Source: Lithospermum erythrorhizon | Taxonomy: Eukaryota; Streptophyta; Magnoliopsida; Boraginales; Boraginaceae | Direction of reading: 5' to 3' | Assembly (NCBI GenBank): GCA_019722365.1 | Contig: JADFUC010002291.1 | Location: 1-64,000 of the forward strand | DNA length: 64,000 nt | In this document: one piece after another, positions 11,966-23,805 of the stretch | How positions within the stretch are numbered: the first letter of the stretch is position 1 | How the letters are laid out: the number at the start of each line of letters is the position of its first letter | The notes under the pieces: generated by a model | What the model saw: only the letters and a program-made list of their open reading frames with translations | The model's database searches: none | What the model was told of the DNA's origin: nothing | Program-made: the position numbers and the translations under genes

Positions 11966-12339
11966 CCGGTTTCACAGGTCATTCCATAAATGCAATGAGT
12001 ATTCTATCGATCTAACGGGTCGTATGTTGGTCACCACAATAAGAACTCAATTTACGCCAGGATATCTGTGACCGTCGTATTAACGGTCTCATGTGCTCAC
12101 CTCACCGCTTAAGGGCTTTAGTCTCACCAAAGATATCTCAAGATGAAGTTCCCACCTCAAAGTAGGATGCATGCCTGGGTGATCAAAAAAAAGGCTGTAT
12201 GTGTTACCAAACCTCCGTGCTCCCCTGCTAAGACAGAAATCCCCGGCGGACCGCAGAGGAAAGCCGGGTTCAGAAAATCATACGGAGATAAATTCGTCAA
12301 GACGTGAGGTAAGAGAAAGATAACTTCCGCCCAAAGAAA

Positions 12340-13070
12340 GTGGAAAGTACGGGCAAGGCTATGCCACATGAGGAGATCATAATGATCCATTTCAAGGAAG
12401 GAAATACTGAACGAACATTTAGAATCGGTTCAAGGCTGAAGCGAAGAACATCAAAACAGCTTGACTCATTAATAAGAGAGTTTGAGGATGTGTTTGCATG
12501 GGGACCTCGAGGACACGCTGTGGGTGTATCCGCCAGCCGTGCCATATGTTGACTCCCACCTGCCAAGAAACAAAAAAGAGACTGCTTAATGACGAGAAGC
12601 ACGCCACCGGGAGAAGCATGCCTCGCTAAAGGCCCATGCCATACAAAGAAGTTGAAATTCCCCGCGGTGGCCAATGTGGTGTCGTCAAGAAACCTGAAGT
12701 GGCGATGCAATCTTATCACCAATCAATAAAATGTGCCCTCATGACTTCTATTCGCCACATGCTCAAAGCTCGGCCCACGGGAGCCGCCGAGGTCTTTGAT
12801 TTCATGGTTGCTTCTCGGGGCTATCACCAGATCCGCATGGTACCCAAAGATGAAGAGAAAACAGCGTTTATAACCGAGTATGGCTTATATTGTCAAGGTG
12901 TGCTTACTTCAATAAAGAATGCCGCTACTTACTAGCGGATGGTCACGAAATATTTGCAAAAACAGACAAGCGAAATATGGAAATATATGTTGATGATATG
13001 TTAGTCAAGAGTGTAAAAAGTTTAGCATCTATTAAATCTAGTGGAAACCTTTAATCACCAGAAGATAGAC
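12340..13070 (+). pseudogene. rt: Reverse transcriptase of Tat element (frameshifted)
   Basis: Fragments in three frames follow the Gypsy reverse-transcriptase order. An N-terminal stretch at 12340-12552 includes LIREFEDVFAWGP. A central stretch at 12636-12935 carries FDFMVASRGYHQIRMVPKDE then EKTAFITEYGLYC. The catalytic Y-V-D-D is encoded at 12986-12997, followed by MLVKS. The protein would copy element RNA into DNA. Between the fragments, pieces expected for the finger and palm domains are missing or shifted, so the enzyme is dead as written. The codons around YVDD are intact. Confidence 0.85.
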
Positions 13071-13370
13071 AGTAAAACAAGTTTAGGTTATATGATCACT
13101 GAAATCGAGACTAATACGGATAAAATAAAAGTACTTATGGATACGCCTAGCCTACAAGGAGTCGTTAAATCGACTGATAACCGGGCGGTGCTAAGTAAAT
13201 CGTTTACAGCAAAAGTCTAAGAAAGAATTTACCCTTCTTCAAGAGTTTAAGGGCATGTCATGGTGTTCAATTCGGGATCGAATGTGAGGCATTTGAAAAA
13301 TTGAAAAATATTTGCCCTCTACATTGTTGTCGCGATCGAACCCTGGGAGTGCCTATACTTCCAGCCATTT

Positions 13371-13860
13371 ATGATATTACGTCACAGTTGTCGATATGAG
13401 TGTGGGTTTGACACAAAGACCCATATATTATGTCGCCTATGTTCTTAGGGATGCAGAAGAACGATACTCCATTATGTATAAGGCCGCTTGGTACAGATCT
13501 CTAGAAATCAAGGCCTATTTCGAGTCCCACCCTAAGTAAAGGCATGACTAACCCTTAAAGCGGGCGCCAAGAAGTTGAGCAAATTTAAAATAATACGCGC
13601 TTGGGGACTGGGCAAAGGCTCAAGCATTAGCGGATTTTGAAATCGAGTGCACTCAAACCCACCACCCCTGGGCGACCGTATACGGCAGGCACTGCCATAC
13701 CCTACCGACGTTGTTCGGGCTCGCGAATGCAAGCGTGTCGAGTAATAATATTGGGACCGCAAAGAGAAATCATGGAATATGCCCTGCGGTTTAGCTTTCC
13801 TACAAATCTAATAACGGCAGAGTACGGCCATGATTCTCAAGCTAAGCATCGGTAAGTGCT
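13371..13860 (+). pseudogene. rh: RNase H of Tat element (degraded)
   Basis: Plus-strand text such as RPIYYVAYVLRDAEERYS at 13416-13480 and AQALADFEIE at 13616-13645 matches the linker and start of the RNase H domain of Tat Gypsy elements. This domain removes RNA from the RNA-DNA hybrid. Multiple stops and frameshifts are present, and catalytic acidic residues beyond the first cannot be assigned with confidence. Confidence 0.65.
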
Positions 13861-14289
13861 CCATGATGTAGGAATCACCGGTTAAAGCAAGTATTCGAAC
13901 CGGTCATTGACCAAATCAAAGGAGTTAGTGGGATGAAAAGGAAAGTTGAAGAAATACTCATTCAAAGGTCAAAAATAACCCAAGAGTTCAAAAAGGATCT
14001 TATTCAAAATATTCCTAAATGAAAACGAAAGTATGGGACCATCTTTCCGCATTGCTACTAATGACAGGCAGCGACTGTTCAAGGAATATCTGCTGAGTTT
14101 GTAATCAACCAGCCTACCAAGCAGGAAGACACAAATGGGTCACAAGGCGTTACGCCATAACCGACATGGACGCCAACAATCTCAGATCTTAGCCAAGGAA
14201 AACATGTAAGATAGGTCGAGTCCAGAAGATCCGTAATCGTAGTCTCAAATATCAGTTGTACTTGGGCGAATTATACCGGAAATCCTGGG

Positions 14290-14900
14290 ACGGCCCGCTA
14301 TTGACTTGCGGTCCACGCAGGACATCCTCGAGTGCCGGGCCGAGATACACGAGGGTAGCGCGAAGTCATATCGGGGCACGGCTCCGCATCAAAACCACAC
14401 GAGATGGATATTACCGCCCACATTAATCAAAGACGCAAATGTAAAGATACGCCGCAAAGGTGCGATGTATGTCAACAAGATGAGAAACGCACTCCCGCTG
14501 TCTACTTCTACCCTTACTCCGCAGCTGAATTTCTGCTCTTTTCGCCATGTGGGGAATTGACTCCGTAGGAAAATTACCCAAAGCCGAAAGTAGGGGGGCG
14601 GAATATGCCATTGTAGCGGTGGATTACTTCGGTAGCTGGAGGCCGCATCGCTTAAGAAAACTAGAGCGAGGAAGGGCATGGCCTATGGAAGAATATACTC
14701 ACTCGCTTGGCATCCCCAAGATTTTGGTATTCCGATAATGGTCCCTGGGCTGAGGGAGTGTGTCTCGATTTGACTTCTCGTGGAGAAATTCGGGATTGAA
14801 TGGGTTTGCTCCACATTACCCACAAGCTAATGGACAGTGGAGGCTATGAACCGATTATATTTTAAGGGCATTAAAAGAACATAATACAAAGCGGCAAAAA
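14290..14900 (+). pseudogene. int: Integrase of Tat element (degraded)
   Basis: A zinc-binding segment is visible as HQNHTRWILPPTLIKDA followed, after a frameshift, by CDVCQQ. The catalytic core starts with KLPKAESRGAEYAIVAVDYF at 14560-14630, matching the GPLPKAPGGxEYAIVAVDYF pattern of Tat integrase. PHYPQANGQW (near 14808-14840) is the conserved core motif before the last catalytic Glu. The protein would join element DNA to the chromosome and produce the 5-bp duplication seen at the borders. Not functional as written. Confidence 0.85.
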
Positions 14901-15173
14901 AGGAGAAGGAGTTGATGTAACACTACCACGGTTTTATGGTCATTACGGCCAACTCCCCAATCAAGGTCAGGAGGCCTCACTTACCACGTGCGCCGAGGCG
15001 GTCCTCGCTGCGGAAGTAGGACGTTTCACTTACGCATACGTGTCGTGTTCGACGAAGGGCTTAACGATCAGAGGTTGAGGGAATATCTTAACTTTGTGGA
15101 TGAACTGAGAGATGAGGCTCTTTATAGAACCCTCAAGTACGCGCCTATGCCTGCACATATAATCGGCGGTTAA

Positions 15174-15930
15174 ACCGCCGCCCGTGGGAGACTTGGTGTT
15201 ACGGTTGCGTTCGGCAAGTCAACCCAAGGAGCAAAGCAAATTGAGCTCCCGTACGGGAAGTGGCCATATCGCTAAGGTCGTAGGGCCGGCACTTATGAAC
15301 TGGAAGACTTAAATGGTAAAACAGCTTCCTAGCACCTCGGCGTGTTTCTAAGATATGTCGATATTATGTGTAATCCGAGTTGGACCTTGTAACCGCCCTA
15401 AGAAGGGATCACTCTTTCCAGAGTTTAACTATTAAATAAAGGAGGTTCTGTTTTCATACCACAGGTTAAATTATGCGGAAACGCTACAGCTCCAAGCTGG
15501 CATGCTAATCCAAAGTATAGTTCTAGACCAGAAAGACGAACTGATCACTCGTCGGTCTTTAAAAACAAGAGCCCTCACTAATCGCTAGTAAAAGCGATTA
15601 ACATAGGGAATTAAAAGCTCTTGTGTACCCCTGCGAGTCGCTTTCGCTAGGCGGTCGCATATTGTATCAGCACACTTCTGCCATGTACGCCACAATTGGC
15701 CTCAGGCCGCAACCCGCTAATAAGGCGGGCAAGTGGGTACCAAAATCGCTAAAACCTAATTTTGTGAGCATGCCTTAGAGGCGCCTCCTGTACACTACAT
15801 GACGCATTAAATAAAAAATGAAGACGCAACGAAAGGTAAAAGATGAACATTGTTAATTTACATAGTTAAAAGAATTATTACAAAAAAGTGTAAGAATCGA
15901 ACCAAGAGGCTTCGATCATCGCCTCTGGGA
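15174..15930. other. Tat element spacer downstream of integrase
   Basis: No coherent frame beyond a short tail at 14988-15173 (DEGLNDQRLREYLNFVDELRDEALYR), which is the C-terminal integrase region. The rest is non-coding element sequence. Confidence 0.5.
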
Positions 15931-15939
15931 AATGCTTCC

Positions 15940-18178
15940 TCCTCAATCCTCCTCATCGTGGGTTACCAAGCACGAGGTTACAGTTGGCAAACCAGTCCGC
16001 ATTATACCCTTGGATAAAATCATGGTAGTTCTCCACGACAGGGGGTTAATATCTTTGTACGGCCCGGTAAAAGCCGGGCATAAGCACAGGCCGCGCCCTG
16101 CCGCCTGCCTCGAAATCCTCGGTAATCGGCACGCGAACCACTCTTCCATTCGGAAGCGGTACGTCTTCAACCTCCCGAAGCCAAGTAATCGCCTATCCGC
16201 CTTCTCTTGAGATTTTGGACATGATTTGGGCCATCTTGTATTGGCTCCTTTTTCGCCCCTATACTCTCTCCAAGCGGGTGTAAGGACTGCTCAATGATCA
16301 TACCGCCGGGTCATTGACACGCTCGGGCCTCCCTTCTCCCGTTGCATCGATAGGAGCAGGGCCTTCAGCTTTATTCTCGCCTTAGACCTCATTCCTGGCT
16401 GGGAGACATCCCGTACTGCCACGAAGTGGCTCGCTTCCTCGGCCTCAGGCGCTTGGCTTGGACACTCTCCTGTACTTTCGATCTCGTGGCCAGGAATACT
16501 GCGATTTAAAGACTACACAGGGAAGAGAAGAGGATAGAGTCATACCAAAGTGAAATTAGGGAAGTAAGTTAAAAAGAGGATGAAAGTTACCTTTATCATG
16601 TACCTAGCTATGGTAGCCTGCACTTCCATCGGGTCCTGGGCTTCATCAAAATCTCTTTTCACCCGCCTCCAATATGCGGGTTTAGACGCTGAAGGCTTCG
16701 ATTTCTTCCAGTTGAGCTCTTCGGCAAATGATAACCCGCCAGCAGAGTGTGTGGGGGAAGGTTCGTATGGGGAATATGCCGCAAAGAGAGCTGGCCCAAA
16801 TACGCCCATCTTCAGGGAGAGCGTGTTTGGGAGAATCTACCGCGCAGAATCAAACTCGAGGGGGAAAAGTAGAGTCAAGGGGCCGGAAAGGGAGAAAGAG
16901 CTCAAGTGGCCTTTGCAGGGTCACGGTTTCTGATCTCTCTTGCCGGCGTGGTGGCATGTTTTTTTGCGAGACCCAAATGCCTTGGGCCTCTCTTCCGAAG
17001 CCGGCCTTGCCCCACGTATGTAAGCTGTAGCGGGCGTGAAGTCACCGCGAAAGCCGCCCCTATCTCCGCCGAGGAGACGGAGACCTTTTTTACCTTAACC
17101 CTACGAAATGCCGGCCGGCGTTCGCCTGACATGGTCGAGAAAGGGACGTCTCTGGGTTCCACACATCTCTCGGCCGCACGAAGGATGTCATCTGCACAAA
17201 AATAGGGGTGGTAAATACAGTGGCAAATCAAGAATGATATGAACGAAATAAACATATATGTATTGTATTATATACCCCAACGTAAAAGGAGACACCGCAG
17301 GCGTAATACATATTCTTTAGACGACGACACCCGCTTGGAATTAGATAACCTCTTCAATAAAACCTGTAATGTATGAGCGCCGACACCCGAATGTGAATGC
17401 CCCGCTGAGCTAAGGATCCGCGGCGGCGCTCTCTCTGGGCATGGCAAAGCGGGTGGCATCCCCGCAGCGAACTCCATACCTCGGGGAACCGTCATCCATA
17501 CCTCCCTTCACCAAACACCACTCTGGAGTGCCAATGGTTTTGAAGATCTTATCTCCTTTGGGGGTATGCAAAGAAGTCCCGCCCGCCTCGGGGCCGAGCA
17601 TGCAGCCACCCCAATGGGAGGCATTGCGGGCAACTAAAAAACAGTTTCACAGCAGGTTCTATACAACTATCCTACAAGAGCACTATGACATTTACCCTAG
17701 CCACCGCTAGTGAGCATTGCCCCGGAGCCCGGCTTGGCGCTAATAAAATGTCATTCACAAAAGGTGAAAAGAGGAACCTACAACCGTAAGAAAGGGATTC
17801 TAGATGTACACGGTCGCCCAACCCGCGTAAAATGGACCTCTGCTTGATGCGGGATCACCCGCGGTTCAAAAACTTTATCCCCTTCTGTTGGGAGTCGCAG
17901 CCCACAAAAGTCAAAATGGAACTGCAAGTGAATCGCGAAAAGATGCAGGGAATGGCCGGTGAAAGATCACCGGGATCAGTAGCAGTCCGAAGTCGCGGGC
18001 GCCTGCTCCAGAGCGAGGGCAACGGTTGTGCCGTGCCGCTGAGGTCGGGATCAAGGCGCTTGCATGATTCTTCCTCTGGGTTGTCATGCATAGCCCGGCA
18101 CATGTCCTTCACCACCTCCTGAGGAATTTCCATATTAGCAAAGGGGTCATGGAAAGGAGTAAAACTCAAATCGCCCAT
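15940..18178 (-). pseudogene. Antisense extra ORF of Tat element (degraded)
   Basis: Several minus-strand frames in consecutive order look protein-like: MGDLSFTPFHDPFANMEIPQ then EVVKDMCRAMHDNPEEE (start at 18178), a Gly-rich stretch at 17410-17601, AEELNWKKSKPSASKPAYWR then RVKRDFDEAQDPMEVQATIA at 16580-16740, and a block at 15943-16170. Together they suggest one protein of several hundred residues read against the gag-pol direction and later broken by frameshifts. Tat-lineage Gypsy elements are known to carry additional ORFs, sense or antisense, between integrase and the 3' LTR; their role is unclear. The overlapping plus-strand frames (16580-16933, 16906-17205, 17441-17710, 17832-18122) look less protein-like and are treated as shadows. 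I cannot name a domain. Confidence 0.5.
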
Positions 18179-19182
18179 GGTAATCTCAGCCAGAAATGAA
18201 TAAAGTCTACAAAAAGCGCAAGTTATTCCAGGTCCATTACCACGATGGGCGAGTCCGTCTCAAGAAATTTCGACGATTTCAAGTTAGAACCGCTTAGGCA
18301 TATCAAGGCCGGGTATACCTATAGCAAAGTTAAACACAAGTTGTGAAAATTAGGGGAATCATAAGCAAAAACATAAATGTTCTCGAAAGGAGCAGGGTTT
18401 CAAGCACATCCACACAATCGCTAATCTTTCAATAATTGCTTATACTCACCTTCTAGATCTTACACGCTTCCTAATAATTCCCATATTAAATTAGAATAGG
18501 ATTATTCTTCCTACTAGAAAAGCACAAAATCCCCAAAATGTACCAACCTAAAACCCTAAACACACAAGCATTCCGGGCGAGACACGAAAGGTCACTCGAA
18601 TGCATACCTTCACCTACCAAATACCTTTCCTTGTGATGAACCCCTAATTAAAGGCGATTTATAAGTGTACCTCAATCGTACTCATACTTGGGGAGGTAAT
18701 AAAAAAAAACAACACAATAAATATATTGCATAAACACGACTCAAGTAAAAAGGAGGATCAAGAATGTGAAACAAAGTCGGGAAGTAGGAAGTCGAGGGAT
18801 TTAACAAGAGGCGTGAGAAGAAGAGTATATAATACAAGAGGGAAGTGGTGTAGAGAAGGTGAACAACCGAGGCACGTAAGCAAGTACAACGGATGCCAAG
18901 GCTTACTCATAGGCTTATAATCCAAGAAAGCAGGTTCACCTTTGAGGCAAGGGGCACGGTTCAAAGAGGCTTTGTTCCATAAAAGAGGGGGTCACTGCTT
19001 AATAAACCATGACTCCTAGAAAGTTGTTCCGTGTCAAAGCCGCGGGGTATTTATCCAAATCGCGACACTCTGGGCTCAATACCTTTATACTTACCTCGGG
19101 CAGGGCAGATCAACGAACGTCTTCGCCATACAAAAGATCAAAATCATTTCTTTTCACTCTTACCATTCCTTGAAGCGGGCAA
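18179..19182. other. Tat element 3' untranslated region
   Basis: Non-coding DNA between the antisense ORF start and the 3' LTR. It holds an AAAAGAGGGGG purine run near 18983 and TGAAGCGGGCAA immediately before the 3' LTR (19171-19182); the latter is in the correct place for the polypurine tract that primes plus-strand synthesis. Confidence 0.55.
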
Positions 19183-19698
19183 TGATATATACTATTTTAA
19201 ATTTCAACATATTCGTGTGACATGCCACATGGATAAGGCCCCAAGTACTAGCAGTACACAAGTGACGCTGACATGTGGCAATGCATCCTACGAAGAAAGA
19301 GAGCATTGGGCGACAACTCATGGTACTTCGCCTATAACACCTATCACTAGTACACTCTCCTTTAATTCCAAATTTCATTCTCTAAGACACTTCGCTATTC
19401 TTGTATTCTCACAAACTCAAAAATACCGGGACTGATCGCCGAGTAAGTTTACCACACTCCGTGGGTCACACTTTCGTGTCCGACGCGGAGCAGACTCAAC
19501 CGCTTAGACGATAACATACAGCGCATCTCCTAACTCGTCAGCATGACGCGACCTCGTAGATCCGTGTTTTATAACAATTTCAACCCTAAGTAACTCAAAG
19601 TTATTGAAAGTTCTCAAATTCCCCATCCTAAAAGTTCGACAGAAAAGCCTATCCAAAACTTGTAATAATATATTCATAGCTAACAAAGATACAAATCA
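19183..19698 (+). repeat. 3' LTR of Tat element
   Basis: 516 bp, TGATATATA...AAATCA, partner of 9703-10227, followed by the TTACT target duplication at 19699-19703. Confidence 0.85.
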
Positions 19699-19703
19699 TT
19701 ACT

Positions 19704-20885
19704 TATCTAATTATAACCTCATAAAAATAAGTTAACAGGACAACGAATTCATTATATATATGTATGTGTACGTTAATTTCAGTCAAATGTATAAAATAAT
19801 GTTGCCCTCGCAACGTATCTAAATTGTATCCATATGTACATCAAATTTCGATATATACCTTCACATTCAAAGTCAAGATGGATTATGCCCTTTTTGGTAG
19901 GATGGCGAGGCATGATTATTATTTTGGATGTCAAAGTCAAAGTTAAAATTCAAACTTTTAAGTAAATTGACAATTTGACCCAAGTAAGTGTAAATGTGCG
20001 ATAGTTGTATTGCGATTTGGTCTCACCAATTAATGATATTATTGCAGATTTAATTTATTACTGTGTACGTAAGATCACATTTGTGCTCCTGAATGGATGA
20101 GAACATTAATTATATTTGTCTAAACGTGTCATATGATTTTTATGAATCATGTTAATGGTTAATGGTTCCGTCCATTTAGAGATCAAATCGTAAAATCATG
20201 TATATTATGGAAGATTAAATATACAACAATAATACTAATTCAGACCAATTCACAATTTGAATATATATATTTAGTGGAACCAAATTGATAATTAATTTTC
20301 AAACCATATGCATTATTGCTTGATTGAAGTTTGAGGAGATAATTGTCGAAATGGTCTCAATAAGGATACAAGCTGCACTGTATTCCTTAACAAGGTCACC
20401 ATAAATAGCTTACCCAGAAGTAGCACAAAAGTTGTACTTTGTCCCCAAATTAACATTTGCTTAATGTTACCATCAGTTACAAGTGAAACTTCAGAACAAG
20501 ATTTAAGTTGCACTTTGATCCCCAAACTAACGTCACATCTAATCTCAAGATGTTTAGATTTAACGAAAATCTGGCCAAAGTAATTAAACATAATTTTGTG
20601 CCACTTACCGGGAGACTAAACTACATCACGACACTATCGGTACCAAAATACACTACTATCGATGACCATTTTGACAATTTTCTCTAAGTTCGAGTATGTA
20701 AATCCTGGTAGAGTCGTGCTTTGACCACTATCTACGGACTATAATTTAAGTTATCTAAGGTTTCTTTCAAATTGAATTTTTCAACCATCATAATATACCA
20801 AATCCTTCATATATTTATTCATTACAATTCACAAATAACATTTTATCGATACGATATATGTATATAATTGTACATACCTATCTAT
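19704..20885. other. AT-rich intergenic DNA, no gene seen
   Basis: No coding sequence supported. The stretch 20310-20600 contains two diverged copies of a motif reading GTTGCACTTTGTCCCCAAA(T/C)TAAC with (A/C)AAGTGAAACTTC nearby, perhaps part of a decayed repeat. Confidence 0.45.
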
Positions 20886-21035
20886 TACTCCCTCCATTTA
20901 TAAAAAATTCTCCACTTTTATTTTTTTGACTTTTTAATAGTTAAACTTTCACCGTAAATATTTTTGTTTGTGTTTTATAATATTTTATGAAAAATATATC
21001 AATAAAAAATACATTTAAAAATCTTTCCATTGTTT
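20886..21035. mobile_element. Partial Stowaway-like MITE
   Basis: The left end TTACTCCCTCCATTTATAAA is a classic MITE terminus. The interior GTTTTATAATATTTTATGAA matches the MITE at 8294-8530. No matching right end was found, so it is truncated or disrupted. Confidence 0.5.
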
Positions 21036-21179
21036 ATGACTTACTTATCATTTGAGATGTGATATACACTTGTTTTATGCTTCATTGTTTATCATTTTCG
21101 CTTGTGTATAAATCATGTCAAATGTGCTAAAATCATTATCCTTGCTTGACATGTTTGTGGTATCTTTATTATAAGTTCA

Positions 21180-21466
21180 TGAACCTTTTGATGAGACAAA
21201 AAAGGAGGAGAATGTGATGATATATATCATGCTAAGATATCATGTTATACAATGTCATATATTACCTAATTGTCTTATTCAATACTTAGCATGTGTATAT
21301 TTAGGAGAATGTTGGACTATGTGTCCGCATTTTATATTGACATGTGTTTGGCATCAATGTTTTGACATCATCAAAAAGAGGGAGAATGTTGACTATGTCC
21401 GCATTTTATATTGACATTTAAAAGCGGTATCACCAAGCTGACATCATCAAAAAAAAAGAGGGTTAA
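21180..21466 (+). repeat. Repeated polypurine-tract/LTR-head units of a SIRE-like Copia
   Basis: Three times in this stretch a TCATCAAAAA-type run with GAGGG/GGAG is followed by a TGTTG(G)AC/TGTTGAT LTR start and ATGTGTCCG(C/T)A (LTR heads at 21310, 21387 and 21467). ATCATCAAAAAGGGGGAG before TGTTG is the signature polypurine tract of SIRE/Maximus-type Copia elements. Tandem duplication of the tract plus LTR head explains the pattern. Confidence 0.6.
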
Positions 21467-22491
21467 TGTTGATTATGTGTCCGTACTTTTGTTTTTCATG
21501 ATTACAAAATATTGATTTATTATTCAACATGTGATTAAGTACTTTTATGTAGTCATGTTAGAAAGATGTTTATGGAGGACTTCAAAGTGATATACTTCTT
21601 TAGCAAGCATGCTAATTATCGTATCGGTAAGTCACATCTTCAAGCGAACGATACAATGCCAAATGGATTCAAAGAAGAAGAGGATTCAAGAGTGTAAAGG
21701 ACAAACGTAAAAGTTAGCTTCCAATAATAGTTTAAAGTCTCTTGAATAATCTTAGTTGAAGCTCTTATACAGGATATATTTTTCAAATCATTCTTGAGAA
21801 AAATTATTAAGCGTTTCAAAGTTTTTAACATGTTTATTCAAAATAAAATATTTTAAAAATATTAATTTTTATAAAATAGGGGTTTGATATCATATTACAA
21901 ATTGTTTGAAAGAGATTTCAACGCTAATCGTTAAAATCGGAGTTATAACGGTTTTAAACGAAGTTAAAATCGCCTCTCGACAATCGGCCTCTTCAGAGCC
22001 AGACATCATCGATTGCTAAACATAAACTTCCTCAAAATCACTTAGTTAAATTATTCTGATCGGCCCCTTAACGTGACCCAGAGGCCACTCAGACCCAAAT
22101 TTGCCTCTTACCGTTTGATTTCCAATCTTACACCATAAAAACCCCACTTAAAACTCTTTCTTCCCAAACCTTTCTCCTACATTTGTTAGACATTTCTAAG
22201 ACAAATCTCTCTTATTTTGAACATCAAATCTCTCCTAGAATAAGCTTCAATTTTGATTATCCTCTAGAGACATTTCCAAGGCAAATCTGTCTTATTTTGT
22301 TGAATTGCTCAAGAGAGAAAAACAAACTTCATCAAATTTATATTTATTCTGCACAAGTGAGACTAAACAAGCTTGCAACTTCATCCACTCCACATGAGTT
22401 ATATAGAGCTAAAATTGTAATACTCTTATCTAACTCATTGAGGATTATCTTGTTCAAGAGTACAACTTTTCTTTTGAGAAAAGGTTAGCAA
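21467..22491 (+). mobile_element. SIRE-like Copia LTR, left part (interrupted)
   Basis: Begins TGTTGATTATGTGTCCGTA directly after a purine run and reads as a Copia LTR U3: a GAACGATACAATGCCAAATGG stretch, then ACACCATAAAAACCCC near 22131, a usable TATA box, then the transcribed region. It is cut at 22491 by the Copia element 22492-31113 and resumes at 31114. The interpretation as one split LTR is inference from the shared target bases AGCA(A/C) and from the matching LTR tail at 31851. Confidence 0.6.
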
Positions 22492-23484
22492 TCAAGTGAA
22501 ATCAATGAGAATTGATTCCCTTATTGTGCCCGCCATGACAATCGTGTATCAATTCATTTACCGTTTGGTTAAACTAGATTACTAAAACTTGTTCACCTTA
22601 GTAATTGTATATATTACTAGTGTGGCTCTCATGATACTTAAGGGTTATGAGCGAATGGATCTTTTACTATTAATCGCTATAATAATAGTAATTCGCCCAA
22701 TTATTATTATTGTACAACTTACTATTATCTCGGAGCTCAAGGTCACGCATACAATGATATTCAAATAATATTTCATGAATGAAATTAAACGAGACTTGTA
22801 TATTGAGAAATGTATCTCTCAATATTTATATATTTGTCAAATATATGTTGATGAACATCAATTGGTTAAACTTGCAAGTTTAATCAATTAAGCAATTGAG
22901 ATTGATGAATAACTTGATAAGTTATTCGATAGTGACTCGTTAGTATTTTAATTGACTTGTTAAGTTAATTAAAATAGAACAACTCACTAGTAACTCATTA
23001 TTTAATTAGAAGCTCATAACGGCCCAATTCAATAAAGAGTTAAACTCGATTTCTTAACGAAAGTTGCTTAACGAAAGGGAATTTGGGACTGTGACAAAGA
23101 GGGATTAGATTTTTTATTATAAGAATCATAAAAAAACCTCAACCTCCCTTTAGAAAACCGCCTCCCCTCCTAGAATCGAAGAGTTTTCTTCCAATTACAT
23201 TTCATCTTCAAACTCTAGCAAGTTCAAGTACTCGGTTTCTTTCCTCTGGTATGTGTGCAATCTAGAGGACATCATTTTGTTAAAGAAACACAAGCTGTGG
23301 AGAGGATTTTAAAGGGGTTTTCACGAGGTTGATCATGGTGATTTGGGTTCGCTCGTCTGCTCCAATGTAAGAATTCTTTTTATTCATACATTTATATTTT
23401 GTATTTAGATTAATATACATTTGAGGATCCGGGATGTATGAATTTAAAGTTTATCATTTAATAAATTCATACTAGATTCTAACA
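22492..23484 (+). repeat. 5' LTR of nested Copia
   Basis: Aligns with 30121-31113. The stretch 22798-22900 is identical to 30424-30530 (ACGAGACTTGTATATTGAGA onward), as is CTTTTTATTCATACATTTAT near the end. Between identical blocks the copies differ heavily. Ends in CTAGATTCTAACA. Confidence 0.85.
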
Positions 23485-23501
23485 AAGGGCCTCTCAGAGC
23501 C
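23485..23501 (+). other. Primer-binding site of nested Copia (degraded)
   Basis: AAGGGCCTCTCAGAGCC follows the LTR end and resembles the initiator-Met tRNA site TGGTATCAGAGCC used by plant Copia elements, with several changes. Confidence 0.55.
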
Positions 23502-23707
23502 TACCAAGTTTGATGTATTTTTATCTGGCCATTGTGCTGCTGACATAAGAAGTTAAGTTAATTTGATTATTTCATGATTTATATTCAATTGATGAATATA
23601 TAATATGAAAAAAATCAACCTATTTTATATATATTACACGGTTGGAATCATCATTTCAATGTAATGATTTTGATGATTCATGCTTATTTAATTGTTTCCA
23701 TGAACTG

Positions 23708-23805
23708 GAGAACATCCAATGGTCTAGTGGTTGGGGAGGCCTTCCAAAGGACTTAGAGGTCCCGGGGTTCGATTCTTCATTAAGGCGAAGGTTTTTTTTT
23801 AAAAA
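23708..23805 (+). mobile_element. tRNA-derived SINE
   Basis: An internal RNA polymerase III promoter is visible: A box GGTCTAGTGGTTGGGGA at 23721-23737 and B box GGTTCGATTCT at 23766-23776, about 30 bp apart, in tRNA-like context. A T-run (terminator-like) follows at 23792-23800. The unit is flanked by a long imperfect direct repeat, AATTGTTTCCATGAACTG (23690-23707) and AATTGTTTCATGAATTG (23806-23822): the long target duplication produced by LINE-type target-primed insertion. At ~98 bp it is short for plant SINEs. It sits in the leader of the nested Copia and so is younger than that element. Confidence 0.8.

Larger units (their letters stand above)
9703..19698 (+). mobile_element. Complete Ty3/Gypsy retrotransposon, Tat lineage (degraded coding)
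   Basis: Two direct LTRs (9703-10227 and 19183-19698) both begin TGATATATA and end AAATCA, and the pair is flanked by the 5-bp duplication TTACT at 9698-9702 and 19699-19703. Just inside the 5' LTR is TGGCGC, a plant tRNA-type primer-binding site. Domain order on the plus strand is gag, aspartic protease, reverse transcriptase, RNase H, integrase, which is Ty3/Gypsy order. The gag text (FTDRLDGIPLPQGF, FNGSGDPVKHLQGFLAKM) is characteristic of the Tat/Ogre/Retand clade. About 4 kb between integrase and the 3' LTR holds an antisense extra ORF, also typical of Tat relatives. Frames are broken throughout, so it cannot encode its own proteins as written. Total about 10.0 kb. Confidence 0.9.

Noticed and set aside
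12297..12722. 141-codon minus-strand frame opposite Tat RT
   Set aside because: The plus strand here encodes RT text; the minus frame is a complement shadow.
12636..13070. Integrated plant pararetrovirus (reverse transcriptase)
   Set aside because: LTRs, a TTACT target duplication and an integrase downstream show a Ty3/Gypsy retrotransposon.
16580..17205. Plus-strand frames in the Tat element tail
   Set aside because: The minus strand of the same DNA gives more protein-like text; kept the antisense reading instead.
23708..23805. Functional tRNA gene
   Set aside because: A and B boxes are present but no cloverleaf or anticodon arm can be drawn, and long flanking duplications show it is a SINE.
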